Shown one piece after another: positions 1 through 7,317 of a stretch of DNA of 39,139 nt (position 1 is the stretch's first letter; every line of letters starts with the position of its first letter). The DNA is from an uncultured Campylobacter sp. (GTDB lineage Bacteria; Actinomycetota; Actinomycetes; Mycobacteriales; Mycobacteriaceae), in assembly GCA_946221035.1 (NCBI GenBank), contig CAMIME010000018.1, positions 1 through 39,139 of the forward strand, written 5' to 3'. A program made the translations under genes and the position numbers. The notes beneath the pieces are model-generated. The model was given only the letters and a program-made list of their open reading frames with translations. It searched no databases and was not told the DNA's origin.

Positions 1-119
1 GCATAGTCCCCTCAACCTCAACCCGAACTCGACACCACTATGCAGCTGCATAGTCCCCTCAACCTCAACCCGAACTCGACACCACTATGCAGCTGCATAG
101 TCGCCTCAACCTCAACTTG
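1..119. repeat. 47-bp tandem repeat with palindromic junctions
   Basis: Two complete identical 47-bp units lie at 1-47 and 48-94. A third decaying copy at 95-119 has one mismatch at 103 and diverges from about 117. Each unit junction is the perfect 18-bp palindrome ACTATGCAGCTGCATAGT (37-54 and 84-101). Within a unit, the first seven bases GCATAGT are complementary to ACTATGC at 37-43, so each unit can also fold into a long-loop hairpin. The window starts exactly at a unit boundary, so the array probably continues to the left. No open frame crosses it. It lies just downstream of the ileS terminator. Function unknown. Confidence 0.9.
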
Positions 120-128
120 AGACAGCAA

Positions 129-158
129 AGCGGCGCGGGGCCTGAACCCCGCGCCGCT
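129..158 (-). terminator. Rho-independent-like terminator of ileS
   Basis: A perfect 12-bp GC-rich stem (129-140 with 147-158) and a 6-nt loop lie 12 bp beyond the ileS stop on the minus strand. Only a short, interrupted T run follows, as is common in high-GC actinobacteria. It closes the long mraZ-to-ileS block. Confidence 0.75.
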
Positions 159-170
159 CTTCGAAGCTGA

Positions 171-3100
171 CTAGTTTTTGCGCACCGTCGCGGTGACGCC
201 GTCGATCACGGTGTGCTCCTCGACCGGAGTGGTCACGACCTCGAACGACGTCGCCAGGGTCTCGGCGGCGATGTGGTCAGCGTGGCGGGTCGCCCACTCC
301 TCGCGCTCGGCCGGTACGGAAAGCACCACGGCGATGCGGTCGGAGACCTCAAGGCCCTCCTGCTTGCGGGCATCTTGCAGGCCGCGGATCACGTCGGCTG
401 CCCAGCCTTCGGCCTCCAACTCCTCGGTCACCGTGGTGTCTAAGACGACCAGGCCGACGGCACCGGAGGCGTCGACACGCGATGTGCTCTCCGGGTTTTC
501 TGCAACAAGGCGCTCGGTGTAAAGCTCGGGCGTGAGCACGATATCGCCGTCGACCACGACGTCGTCGCCGCGGCGCTCGTAATTGCCGGCCTTGACGTTC
601 TTGATGGCACGCTGCACGTCCTTGCCCAGCTTCGGGCCAGCGACCTTGGCGTTGACGACGACCTCGAAGGACCCGGCGGAGTCCACGTCGGTGGTGAGCT
701 CGACTTTCTTCACGTTGACCTCATCACGAATGGTCGCGGCGAACGGCTCAAGCACGTCGGCCGAGGGCAGTGCCACGGTGAGTTTCGGCAGCGGTAGGCG
801 GTTGCGCAGCTTGTTGGCTTTGCGCACGGACGACGCGGCGGAGCACACGGCACGCGTCGCATCCATCGCCTCCACAAGCGCGTCGTCCGCGGGCAGATCC
901 GCGGCCTGTGGGAAGTCGGCGAGGTGCACGGAGCGCCCGCCGGTGAGCCCGCGCCACATCACCTCGGACATGTACGGCAGAAGCGGCGCCGTGACACGCG
1001 TGACCACCTCGAGCACCGTGTAAAGGGTGTCGAAGGCCTCGGGGTGCGCCTCCTGGCCCTCCCAGAAGCGGTCTCGAGAACGGCGCACGTACCAGTTGGT
1101 CAAGGTGTCGGCAAAGCGGCGCACCTCATCGCAGGCGTCGGCGATGCGGGTGTCGCGCAGTGCCTCATCCACTGTGGCCACCAGGTCGTGCATCTTTGCC
1201 AGGATGTAGCGGTCGAGCACGTTCTCCGACGACACCGACCACTGGGCGTCCTCCGAGGAGTACAGCTGCAGGAAGGAGTATGCGTTCCAGATCGGCAGCA
1301 GCGCCTGGCGTACGCCTTCGCGGATGCCCTGTTCGGTGACGATCAAGTTGCCGCCGCGCAGGATCGGCGAAGACATGAGGAACCAGCGCATTGCGTCGGA
1401 GCCGTCGCGGTCGAAGACCTCATTGACGTTCGGGTAGTTGCCCTTCGACTTACTCATCTTCTGCCCGTCGGAGCCCAGCACGATGCCGTGGGCGACGACG
1501 CGCTTGAACGCCACACGGTCGAACAACGCGGTGGACAGCACGTGCTGGACGTAGAACCAGCCGCGGGTCTGACCGGAGTACTCCACGATGAAGTCTGCCG
1601 GCTGGCGGGTGTCAAACTCCTCGCGGTTCTCAAACGGGTAGTGGTACTGCGCGAACGGCATGGAACCCGACTCGAACCAGCAGTCCAGCACGTCCGGGAC
1701 GCGGCGCATCATGGACTTACCTGTCGGGTCGTCCGGGTTGGGGCGCACAAGCTCGTCGATATGCGGGCGGTGCAGCGACTGCGGGCGAACCCCGAAGTCG
1801 CGCTCGAGCTCATCCAGCGAGCCGTAGACATCCACGCGCGGGTACTCCGGGTTGTCGGACACCCAGGCCGGCACCGGCGAGCCCCAATAACGGGTGCGCG
1901 AGATGTTCCAATCACGCGCGCCCTCGAGCCACTTGCCAAACTGGCCGTCACGGATGTGGGAAGGAATCCAATCGATCTCCTGGTTCAGCTCCACCATGCG
2001 GTCGCGGATGTCGGTGACCTTCACAAACCACGCCGGCAGCGCCATGTAGATCAGCGGCTCGCCCGAGCGCCACGAGTGCGGGTAGGAGTGCACGATGGTC
2101 TGGTCGCGCACCACGCGCCCGCGCGCCTTCAGATCACGGATGATGTCGCGGTTCGCGTCGAACACCAGCTTGCCCTCGTACTCCGGCACAAGCGAGGTGA
2201 ACTTGCCGTCCGCATCCACCGGAATGACCAGGTCAATGTCGTACTTCTGGCAGGTAAACATATCGTCCTCACCGAAGGCGGGAGCCTGGTGAACGATGCC
2301 CGTGCCGTCCTCAGTGGTCACGTAGTCCGCGTTCAAGATCATGAACGCGTTCTCAGTGTCCCGGAAGTAGCCGAAAACCGGCTCGTACTCCAAGCCCTCC
2401 AACTGCGCACCGGTGAACGTGGCAACGACTTCGTACTCGCCCAGCTCCTTGCCGTACGCACCCAAAAGCGCAGTAGCCAGGAGCAGTTGCTTATCGACGA
2501 AACCTTCGGCCCCATCCGCACCGACCCTCACCAGCGAATACTCCACTTCCGGGTGGACGGCAAGCGCCAGGTTAGAGGGCAGGGTCCACGGAGTGGTGGT
2601 CCAGGCGATGGCGGATGCGTCATGCAGCTCTGGGTGCTCTTGCCACGTCTCTGTCGCTGCGAACCCCTCTCGGGCGCCGGTGAGCGGCAGCGTGACGGTG
2701 ACCGTCGGGTCCTGGCGCTCGCGGTATGAGTCGTCCAGCCTGGTCTCTTGGTTCGACAGCGGGGTGTGCTCGGCCCAGGAGTACGGCAGGACGCGGAAGC
2801 CCTGGTAGATCAGCCCCTTGTCGGAGAGTTCCTTGAAGGCCCACATGACGGACTCCATGTACTCCGGGTCCATCGTCTTGTACCCGTTCTCAAAATCCAC
2901 CCAGCGCGCCTGGCGGGTGACGTAGTCTTCCCACTCGTCGGCATAGTGCATCACCGACTTGGCGCAGTACTCGTTGAACTTCTCCAGGCCCATCTCTTCG
3001 ATCTGGCCCTTGTCGGTGATCCCGAGCTGCTTCTCCGCCTCAAGCTCCGCGGGAAGACCGTGGCAGTCCCACCCGAAGACGCGCGGGACGTGGTAGCCGG

Positions 3101-3338
3101 CCATGGTGCGGAAGCGCGGGACGATGTCCTTGACGTATCCGGTGAGCAGGTGGCCGTAGTGTGGCAGGCCGTTGGCGAACGGGGGGCCGTCGTTGAACAC
3201 GTATTCCTCGCAGCCCTCGCGCTGCTCCAGGGACGCCTGGAACGTGTTATCTGCGTTCCAGTATTTGAGCACCGACTGCTCAAGCTCGGGGAAGGTCTCG
3301 CCGTCGAACGTGACCTTCGGGTAGATGTTGCCGACCAT
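171..3338 (-). CDS. ileS: isoleucyl-tRNA synthetase (IleRS)
   Basis: Charges tRNA-Ile with isoleucine in the cytoplasm, with editing of misactivated valine. The protein is 1055 aa. The class I HIGH-type motif is PHYGH (residues 59-63) and KMSKS is at 627-631. There is no C-terminal cysteine zinc finger. Length and the NDGPPFANGLPHYGH block fit the long, eukaryote-like IleRS type found in actinobacteria, a group that includes mupirocin-insensitive enzymes; that property is inferred only. The ATG at 3338 was chosen because GGAGG sits 7 nt upstream and the protein then opens with MVGNIYPKVT. An ATG two codons earlier (3344) overlaps the Shine-Dalgarno region, and the frame further upstream is T-box leader. 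It is the last gene of the block and is preceded by its own T-box leader. Confidence 0.97.
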   Translation of the reverse strand: MVGNIYPKVTFDGETFPELEQSVLKYWNADNTFQASLEQREGCEEYVFNDGPPFANGLPHYGHLLTGYVKDIVPRFRTMAGYHVPRVFGWDCHGLPAELEAEKQLGITDKGQIEEMGLEKFNEYCAKSVMHYADEWEDYVTRQARWVDFENGYKTMDPEYMESVMWAFKELSDKGLIYQGFRVLPYSWAEHTPLSNQETRLDDSYRERQDPTVTVTLPLTGAREGFAATETWQEHPELHDASAIAWTTTPWTLPSNLALAVHPEVEYSLVRVGADGAEGFVDKQLLLATALLGAYGKELGEYEVVATFTGAQLEGLEYEPVFGYFRDTENAFMILNADYVTTEDGTGIVHQAPAFGEDDMFTCQKYDIDLVIPVDADGKFTSLVPEYEGKLVFDANRDIIRDLKARGRVVRDQTIVHSYPHSWRSGEPLIYMALPAWFVKVTDIRDRMVELNQEIDWIPSHIRDGQFGKWLEGARDWNISRTRYWGSPVPAWVSDNPEYPRVDVYGSLDELERDFGVRPQSLHRPHIDELVRPNPDDPTGKSMMRRVPDVLDCWFESGSMPFAQYHYPFENREEFDTRQPADFIVEYSGQTRGWFYVQHVLSTALFDRVAFKRVVAHGIVLGSDGQKMSKSKGNYPNVNEVFDRDGSDAMRWFLMSSPILRGGNLIVTEQGIREGVRQALLPIWNAYSFLQLYSSEDAQWSVSSENVLDRYILAKMHDLVATVDEALRDTRIADACDEVRRFADTLTNWYVRRSRDRFWEGQEAHPEAFDTLYTVLEVVTRVTAPLLPYMSEVMWRGLTGGRSVHLADFPQAADLPADDALVEAMDATRAVCSAASSVRKANKLRNRLPLPKLTVALPSADVLEPFAATIRDEVNVKKVELTTDVDSAGSFEVVVNAKVAGPKLGKDVQRAIKNVKAGNYERRGDDVVVDGDIVLTPELYTERLVAENPESTSRVDASGAVGLVVLDTTVTEELEAEGWAADVIRGLQDARKQEGLEVSDRIAVVLSVPAEREEWATRHADHIAAETLATSFEVVTTPVEEHTVIDGVTATVRKN

Positions 3339-3344
3339 GTGCAT

Positions 3345-3536
3345 TCCTCCAACCGCGCAGGGACGCATCGAAGTGCGCGGTACCACCCTGCTTGAGGCGC
3401 AACCGCGCCCCCGCTTCGTTACTGGAGGAAGTGACGTCTTCCATGGTGCACGTCCGGTTCTACTGGGCTCAGGCCGTTCTTCCGGAACCGCTCCCCGGTG
3501 ATGGCCGGATCAACACGCATCGCAAAAGCCGCGACG
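3345..3536 (-). ncRNA. Isoleucine T-box riboswitch (translational type)
   Basis: The minus strand carries the T-box core AGGGTGGTACCGCG (3376-3389). Its ACCGCGC (plus 3375-3381) can pair with GCGCGGT beside the ileS Shine-Dalgarno (plus 3352-3358). A short stem I has an ATC isoleucine specifier (3500-3502) in the context GGCCATCACCGGGGAG, as in actinobacterial ileS leaders. A TTCCTCC segment (minus; plus 3424-3430) is an exact complement of the ileS GGAGGAA (3344-3350), so it is a likely sequestrator of the ribosome binding site. No intrinsic terminator lies between the T-box and the gene, so control is inferred to be translational: uncharged tRNA-Ile would free the site. The 5' end is estimated. 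Confidence 0.9.
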
Positions 3537-3563
3537 TTGCAGATCATACAACGTCGCGGCTTT
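3524..3563 (-). terminator. divIVA terminator with embedded -10 element
   Basis: A 15-bp perfect stem (3524-3538 region with 3549-3563) lies about 10 bp after the divIVA stop and is followed on the minus strand by a TTTT run, a strong intrinsic terminator. The loop contains TATGAT (plus 3543-3548), a near-consensus -10. Transcription for ileS may start from within this hairpin, at about 3536. Confidence 0.85.
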
Positions 3564-3572
3564 AACGGGGAA

Positions 3573-4775
3573 CTACTGCTCGTTCGGCGCGGCAGTCGGG
3601 CGAGCCTCAAGCTCCTCGAGCTGGGACTCGAGCAGCGTCTTCAGGCGGGTGCGGTACTCGCGCTCGAAGGTCCGCAGCTCCTCGATGCGGCGCTCCAGCG
3701 CGGCCTGCTGCTCCTTGACGGTGCCCATGACCTCGTTGTGCTGACGCTCTGCCTCGGCCTTGAGCTGAGCCGCGCGCTCCTCGGCCTGGCGGATCTGCGC
3801 CTCGGCACGGGAGTTCGCCTCGGCGGTGGTCTCCTCGGCCTTGCGCTCAGCGTCCTCGACCAGCTGCTTTGCCTTTGCCTCGGCCTCCTCCAGCTGGGAG
3901 CGGGAGCGCTTGTTGGCGTCGTCCAGGTAGCGCTTTGCCTTGGTCTTCGCCTCGTACATCTCGCGCTCGGCAGCGTCCTGCGCGTCGGCAATCATGCTCG
4001 AAGCCTCGCGCTGTGCGTCGCTGGTGAGGCGGTCCGCCATCTCCTGCGCCAGGCTGAGCACCTTCGCAGCTTGCATGTGGTTCTGGTTGTACAGCTCGGT
4101 CTCTGCACGCGCGTCCGCCGCGTCCTGGGCGCTTGCTGCCGCTGCCTCGTTGGCAACGCGGGTGCGCTCGTCAGCCTCCGCGGTGCGTTTGTTGGCAGCC
4201 TCGGTGCGTGCGTCAGCCTCTGCGGTGAGCTGGTTGGCGGCGACGGTGCGAGCATCGGCCTCTTCGGTCAGCCTGTTCGCCTCGGCGGTGCGGGCGTCAG
4301 CGGCGACCGTGCGTGCATCGGCGTCTTTGACACGCTGGTGCGCGTCCGCCAGGCGACGGTCAGACTCGGCCTGGTCGTCCAGGTTCTGCTGGCGATCGCG
4401 CTCCGACTTCTTCTTCACCGTGTCCAGCTCAGCCTGGGTGTTGCGAAGTTCGCGCTCAATCTGCTGCTTGCTCTTCTTCAGCGCGCGAAGCTCAGCCTCG
4501 TAGTCCTCGCGGATCTCGGCCTCAATGTCGCTGCGAAGGGAAGTGACGTCGACATCGGAGGAGGCCTGCGGTGCCGCTGCAGCCACGGGCGCTGCTTCGC
4601 CGGAGCTCAGCTCCTCAACGCGTGCGCGGAGCTCGTCGTTCTCGTCCTGCAGCTGCGCCAGCGTATCCTCTACGAGGTCGAGAAACTGATCCACCTCGTC
4701 CTCGTTGTAGCCCCGTTTGCCGATCGGGGGCTTGCTGAAAGCGACATTGTGCACGTCTGCTGGTGTCAGCGGCAT
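3573..4775 (-). CDS. divIVA: DivIVA/Wag31 polar growth scaffold
   Basis: Coiled-coil scaffold that marks cell poles and recruits the elongation machinery; essential for apical growth in corynebacteria. The protein is 400 aa. The N-terminal DivIVA domain (about 1-60) contains KRGYNEDEVDQFLDLVED and the PLTPADVHNVAF opening. It is followed by a nearly continuous coiled coil to about residue 385. Residues 149-211 form nine head-to-tail heptads of pattern T-x-x-A-D/N-x-R/L, encoded at 4143-4331. This looks like an expansion within the central coil; I recall the C. glutamicum protein as about 365 aa. The ATG has an AAGGGAA site 5 nt upstream. It has its own putative promoter and a strong terminator, so it is probably transcribed separately as well as with the cluster. 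Phosphorylation by Ser/Thr kinases is known for Wag31 but was not assessed here. Confidence 0.96.
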   Translation of the reverse strand: MPLTPADVHNVAFSKPPIGKRGYNEDEVDQFLDLVEDTLAQLQDENDELRARVEELSSGEAAPVAAAAPQASSDVDVTSLRSDIEAEIREDYEAELRALKKSKQQIERELRNTQAELDTVKKKSERDRQQNLDDQAESDRRLADAHQRVKDADARTVAADARTAEANRLTEEADARTVAANQLTAEADARTEAANKRTAEADERTRVANEAAAASAQDAADARAETELYNQNHMQAAKVLSLAQEMADRLTSDAQREASSMIADAQDAAEREMYEAKTKAKRYLDDANKRSRSQLEEAEAKAKQLVEDAERKAEETTAEANSRAEAQIRQAEERAAQLKAEAERQHNEVMGTVKEQQAALERRIEELRTFEREYRTRLKTLLESQLEELEARPTAAPNEQ

Positions 4776-4865
4776 TTGCGTTCCCTTCGATGTCGGTTAC
4801 ACGCCCGCGTTTACGGGCCGTAGGTGCGTCCCAGGTTACGGGAACACATCCAGGTTTTCTGCTCA

Positions 4866-4893
4866 ATTGTAACGGTGTTGTGCGCGAAGTCTA
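4866..4893 (-). promoter_or_regulatory. Putative divIVA promoter
   Basis: On the minus strand TAGACT (plus 4888-4893) and TACAAT (plus 4866-4871) are separated by 16 bp, about 90 bp upstream of the divIVA ATG. The -35 matches the TTGACA consensus at 4 of 6 positions and the -10 matches TATAAT at 5 of 6. The rest of the 195-bp gap between yggT and divIVA shows nothing else I recognise. Confidence 0.5.
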
Positions 4894-4970
4894 GCGCACG
4901 TCCCAGTGGACACCATCAGTTCTACCGTGAATCTCCACCCGACGTTGAGCGAGACACGGATTTTGGCCAT

Positions 4971-5279
4971 TTAGTTCAGTGCCGGAACAATCATCGTCGC
5001 CCGGATCAGCCCCTGCACAAGCGAGAGGGCAATAAAGAGGACGATCACACTCACGTCCAGGCCCACGCCGCCGCCGAGCCGCAACGGCGGAATGAGCCGA
5101 CGCAATGCGTGGACGGGTGGGTCCGTGATCTTAAACATCGGCTCGACGATGAGGATGAACCAGCGCGGCGGGTCGAACCGCTTGGAAAACGCCTGGATCA
5201 TCTCCACGATGATGCGAATGACCACGACCAGCGTGTACAGGCCGATGAGTGCGTAGAGGATTGCTCCGAGTTGTGCCAC
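4971..5279 (-). CDS. YggT family membrane protein
   Basis: Small integral membrane protein of 102 aa. It has hydrophobic segments at about 5-28 and 75-97, separated by a loop with the family's RFDPPRWFILIVEPMFKITDPP and LRRLIPP blocks. YggT proteins often lie between sepF and divIVA in Gram-positive dcw clusters, as here; the molecular role is unresolved and is assumed to be envelope- or division-related. The start is GTG at 5279, with AGGGTG 5 nt upstream. It lies 17 bp downstream of sepF and probably shares its transcript. Confidence 0.93.
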   Translation of the reverse strand: MAQLGAILYALIGLYTLVVVIRIIVEMIQAFSKRFDPPRWFILIVEPMFKITDPPVHALRRLIPPLRLGGGVGLDVSVIVLFIALSLVQGLIRATMIVPALN

Positions 5280-5296
5280 GCGTACACCCTACATTG

Positions 5297-5824
5297 CTAG
5301 TTCAGGCGTGCTGCCCGACGCAGCTCGTCCTCATCCACCCCGGCGTTCTCCGGCACGATAGCGAACACCCGGCGCTGCGAATCAACCCCGCGGGAGAGGT
5401 TGTGCATATTTCCGCGCAGCGCAAAACACAGGCCGGCCGCGAAATCCACGATCCGCTTGGCGTCGGCGGTTTCCAGGCCGGTCAGGTCCATCACCACTGC
5501 GTCACCATCGCGGAACGGCTCGCCGATCTCCTTGGCGTCGTTGTAGGTGCGCGGGGATGCCGTCACAATGTGCGGGGTGTAGCCCACCGCGCGGTAGCTC
5601 GAGCCCGTGGTGGCGCCGCGGCGGCTGTCGCGCTGCGGCTCGCGCGGGTACGCGGACGCCCCCGCGACGGTGGAGCCCGTTGCACCCGCGCGTGAGGATG
5701 TTGCACCCGCGCGTGAGGATGACGCGGGAACCGCGTCGTCGTAGTACGCGTCGTCGACCACATCATCGCCGTGGTCGACGGGGCCGAGGCCGAAGAATTC
5801 TTTCGCGCTGCCAAGGAAGGACAT
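5297..5824 (-). CDS. sepF: Cell division protein SepF
   Basis: Membrane anchor and early positive partner of FtsZ; the likely FtsA substitute here, since no ftsA is present. The protein is 175 aa. The N-terminal MSFLGSAKEFFGLGP can form the short amphipathic membrane-binding helix. A low-complexity linker follows (about 30-75), then the globular SepF domain (about 80-165) with IVTASPRTYNDAKEIGEPFR, VVMDLTGLE, AKRIVDFAAGLCFALRG and FAIVPENAGV. The linker contains a perfect duplication of SSRAGAT from a 21-bp tandem repeat (5679-5720). The ATG is supported by GAGGAG 8 nt upstream. The FtsZ encoded upstream has the C-terminal peptide that SepF binds. Confidence 0.96.
   Translation of the reverse strand: MSFLGSAKEFFGLGPVDHGDDVVDDAYYDDAVPASSSRAGATSSRAGATGSTVAGASAYPREPQRDSRRGATTGSSYRAVGYTPHIVTASPRTYNDAKEIGEPFRDGDAVVMDLTGLETADAKRIVDFAAGLCFALRGNMHNLSRGVDSQRRVFAIVPENAGVDEDELRRAARLN
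5679..5720. repeat. 21-bp perfect tandem duplication in sepF
   Basis: Two adjacent identical 21-bp copies (5679-5699 and 5700-5720) keep the frame and encode two SSRAGAT units in the disordered SepF linker. A recent slippage duplication is the simplest explanation. Confidence 0.95.
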
Positions 5825-5881
5825 GGGTTGGGCTCCTCGTGAATTGTGCTGGGTAGATTGTGCTGGGTTCGGGGGTGGTTG

Positions 5882-6586
5882 TCAGGGTACGGGTCGGGGT
5901 CCGAGCACGGCCGTTCCGACACGCACGATATCGGACCCGCAAGCGATTGCGTCCTCAAAATCACCGCTCATACCTGCGGAAAGTGTCAAGGTGCGGTTGA
6001 GGTTTGACCCGTAGGCGTCGGTAAGCGAGCGTGCCCGCACGAACACGTCGCGGGGGTCGGCGTCGAGCGGCGGCACGACCATGAAGCCGCGGAATTCGAG
6101 GTGTGCGGCGGCCTCGATGGCATCTACGATTTCGGGAACGTCGGAGACCTGTGCCCCGCCGCGCGCCTGATCCCCATCATACGACAGTTGCACTAGGCAC
6201 GGCAGGACTTCACCGGTGCGATCACCGCGTTCGAGCGCGAGGGCCATGCCCCGGTCGAGGCCGTGGGCGAGCTTGATTGAATCGAGCGAGTGCACCTCGG
6301 CCGCCCAGCGGGCCACCGCGTTGGCTTTCTTGCTCTGGATCTGTCCGATCATGGCGATGCCGCATTCCGCAAGCTGCTCGGCCTTGTCGCGCGCCTCTTG
6401 CTCGCGGTTCTCCCCCACCAGGTGCACGCCGCAGGCCACGAGCTCGTGGATCTGCTCCACGGGGTGGAATTTGGTGACGGGCAACAGGGCCACACTGCCC
6501 CGCGGCCGACCAGCGGCGGCCTCGGCTTCGCGGATGCGGTGCATGACGCGCTCGTAGCGCTGCGCAATTGTCTCGGGTTCGCTCAT
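5882..6586 (-). CDS. yggS: YggS/PLPBP family PLP homeostasis protein
   Basis: Pyridoxal-phosphate-binding protein of the alanine-racemase-like fold, 234 aa, implicated in B6 and amino-acid homeostasis rather than a known enzymatic reaction. The PLP lysine is K39 in LLPVTKFHP. Other family blocks are HLVGENREQEARDK, MIGQIQSKKA, FRGFMVVPP, LSAGMSGDFEDAIACGSDIVRVGTAVLG. The ATG at 6586 overlaps the TGA of pgeF as ATGA, so translation is probably coupled. A longer frame to the left of this start is unsupported, because it runs through pgeF. The order ftsZ-pgeF-yggS-sepF is typical of actinobacteria. Confidence 0.96.
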   Translation of the reverse strand: MSEPETIAQRYERVMHRIREAEAAAGRPRGSVALLPVTKFHPVEQIHELVACGVHLVGENREQEARDKAEQLAECGIAMIGQIQSKKANAVARWAAEVHSLDSIKLAHGLDRGMALALERGDRTGEVLPCLVQLSYDGDQARGGAQVSDVPEIVDAIEAAAHLEFRGFMVVPPLDADPRDVFVRARSLTDAYGSNLNRTLTLSAGMSGDFEDAIACGSDIVRVGTAVLGPRPVP

Positions 6587-7311
6587 CGTTGCTCCGTCAG
6601 CCAGATCACGCCGGCCTGGCGCCCGGTCACGCCCTCGCGGCGGTGGGAGAAGAAATCGGTGTCGGTGATGGTGTCGCGCGGATCGGCATCGATGTGGGTG
6701 ACGCCAAGCCCGAGCAGCTGGCGGATCAGCCCGGCGCGCACGTCGATGCCGCACGTGCCTTGGCGGGTGGTGGTGCGGGAGCCGGGAAGGTGGGCCTCCA
6801 CGTCCGCGGCCATCGCATCGGGCACCTCGTAGGACTCACCAGCCGCGGCGGGGCCGAGCAGCACCTGGATCCGCTCCGGGCGCGCTCCACACTCCACCAT
6901 ATGCTCCACGGTACGGGCGACGATACCGTTGCGTGCGCCCATCCGGCCGGCGTGGGCGGCGGCGACGACACCTGCCGCATGGTCCGAAAGCAGCACCGGG
7001 GTGCAATCGGCGACCAACACGCACAGGGCCAAGCCGCGCTCGCGGGTGACTACAGCATCGGTCGCGGCGACCGGCTCGCTTTGCGGCCCGTCGACTACGG
7101 TCACCGTATTGGTGTGCAGCTGCTCCATCCAGACAAAGCGCTCAGAGGGCACCTGCAGGATGCGAGCCAGGCGCGCGCGATTCTCTGCGACGTCGGCTGG
7201 TACGTCACCGACGTGGGTACCCAGGTTGAACGAATCGTAGGGCGACGACGACACCCCGCCGGCACGGCTGGTGAACACCATGCGGACGGGGCGGGAAGAA
7301 AGGTCGGTCAT
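6583..7311 (-). CDS. pgeF: Peptidoglycan editing factor PgeF (YfiH/DUF152)
   Basis: YfiH-family Zn/Cu protein of 242 aa. The E. coli member is reported to remove wrongly incorporated residues from UDP-MurNAc peptides; homologues were earlier called laccases or polyphenol oxidases. The putative metal ligands are H66 (MEQLHTN), C103 (VADCTPVLL) and H120 (AAHAGRMG). The block normally written GPxIGxxxYEV reads GPAAAGESYEV, with no cysteines. The ATG at 7311 lies 6 bp after the ftsZ stop; the gene overlaps yggS by 4 bp. Its place between ftsZ and yggS fits a cell-wall quality-control role. Confidence 0.94.
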   Translation of the reverse strand: MTDLSSRPVRMVFTSRAGGVSSSPYDSFNLGTHVGDVPADVAENRARLARILQVPSERFVWMEQLHTNTVTVVDGPQSEPVAATDAVVTRERGLALCVLVADCTPVLLSDHAAGVVAAAHAGRMGARNGIVARTVEHMVECGARPERIQVLLGPAAAGESYEVPDAMAADVEAHLPGSRTTTRQGTCGIDVRAGLIRQLLGLGVTHIDADPRDTITDTDFFSHRREGVTGRQAGVIWLTEQR

Positions 7312-7317
7312 TACGGT

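Noticed and set aside
1..119. CRISPR array
   Set aside because: Units are contiguous identical repeats without variable spacers, and no cas genes are present.
924..2729. A 601-codon open frame antisense to ileS
   Set aside because: It mirrors the codon bias of the real gene in GC-rich DNA, has no family motifs, and lies wholly within a certain gene.
3498..4823. A 441-codon plus-strand frame antisense to divIVA
   Set aside because: It is leucine/glycine-rich reverse-strand reading of a coiled-coil gene; no start signal or motif.
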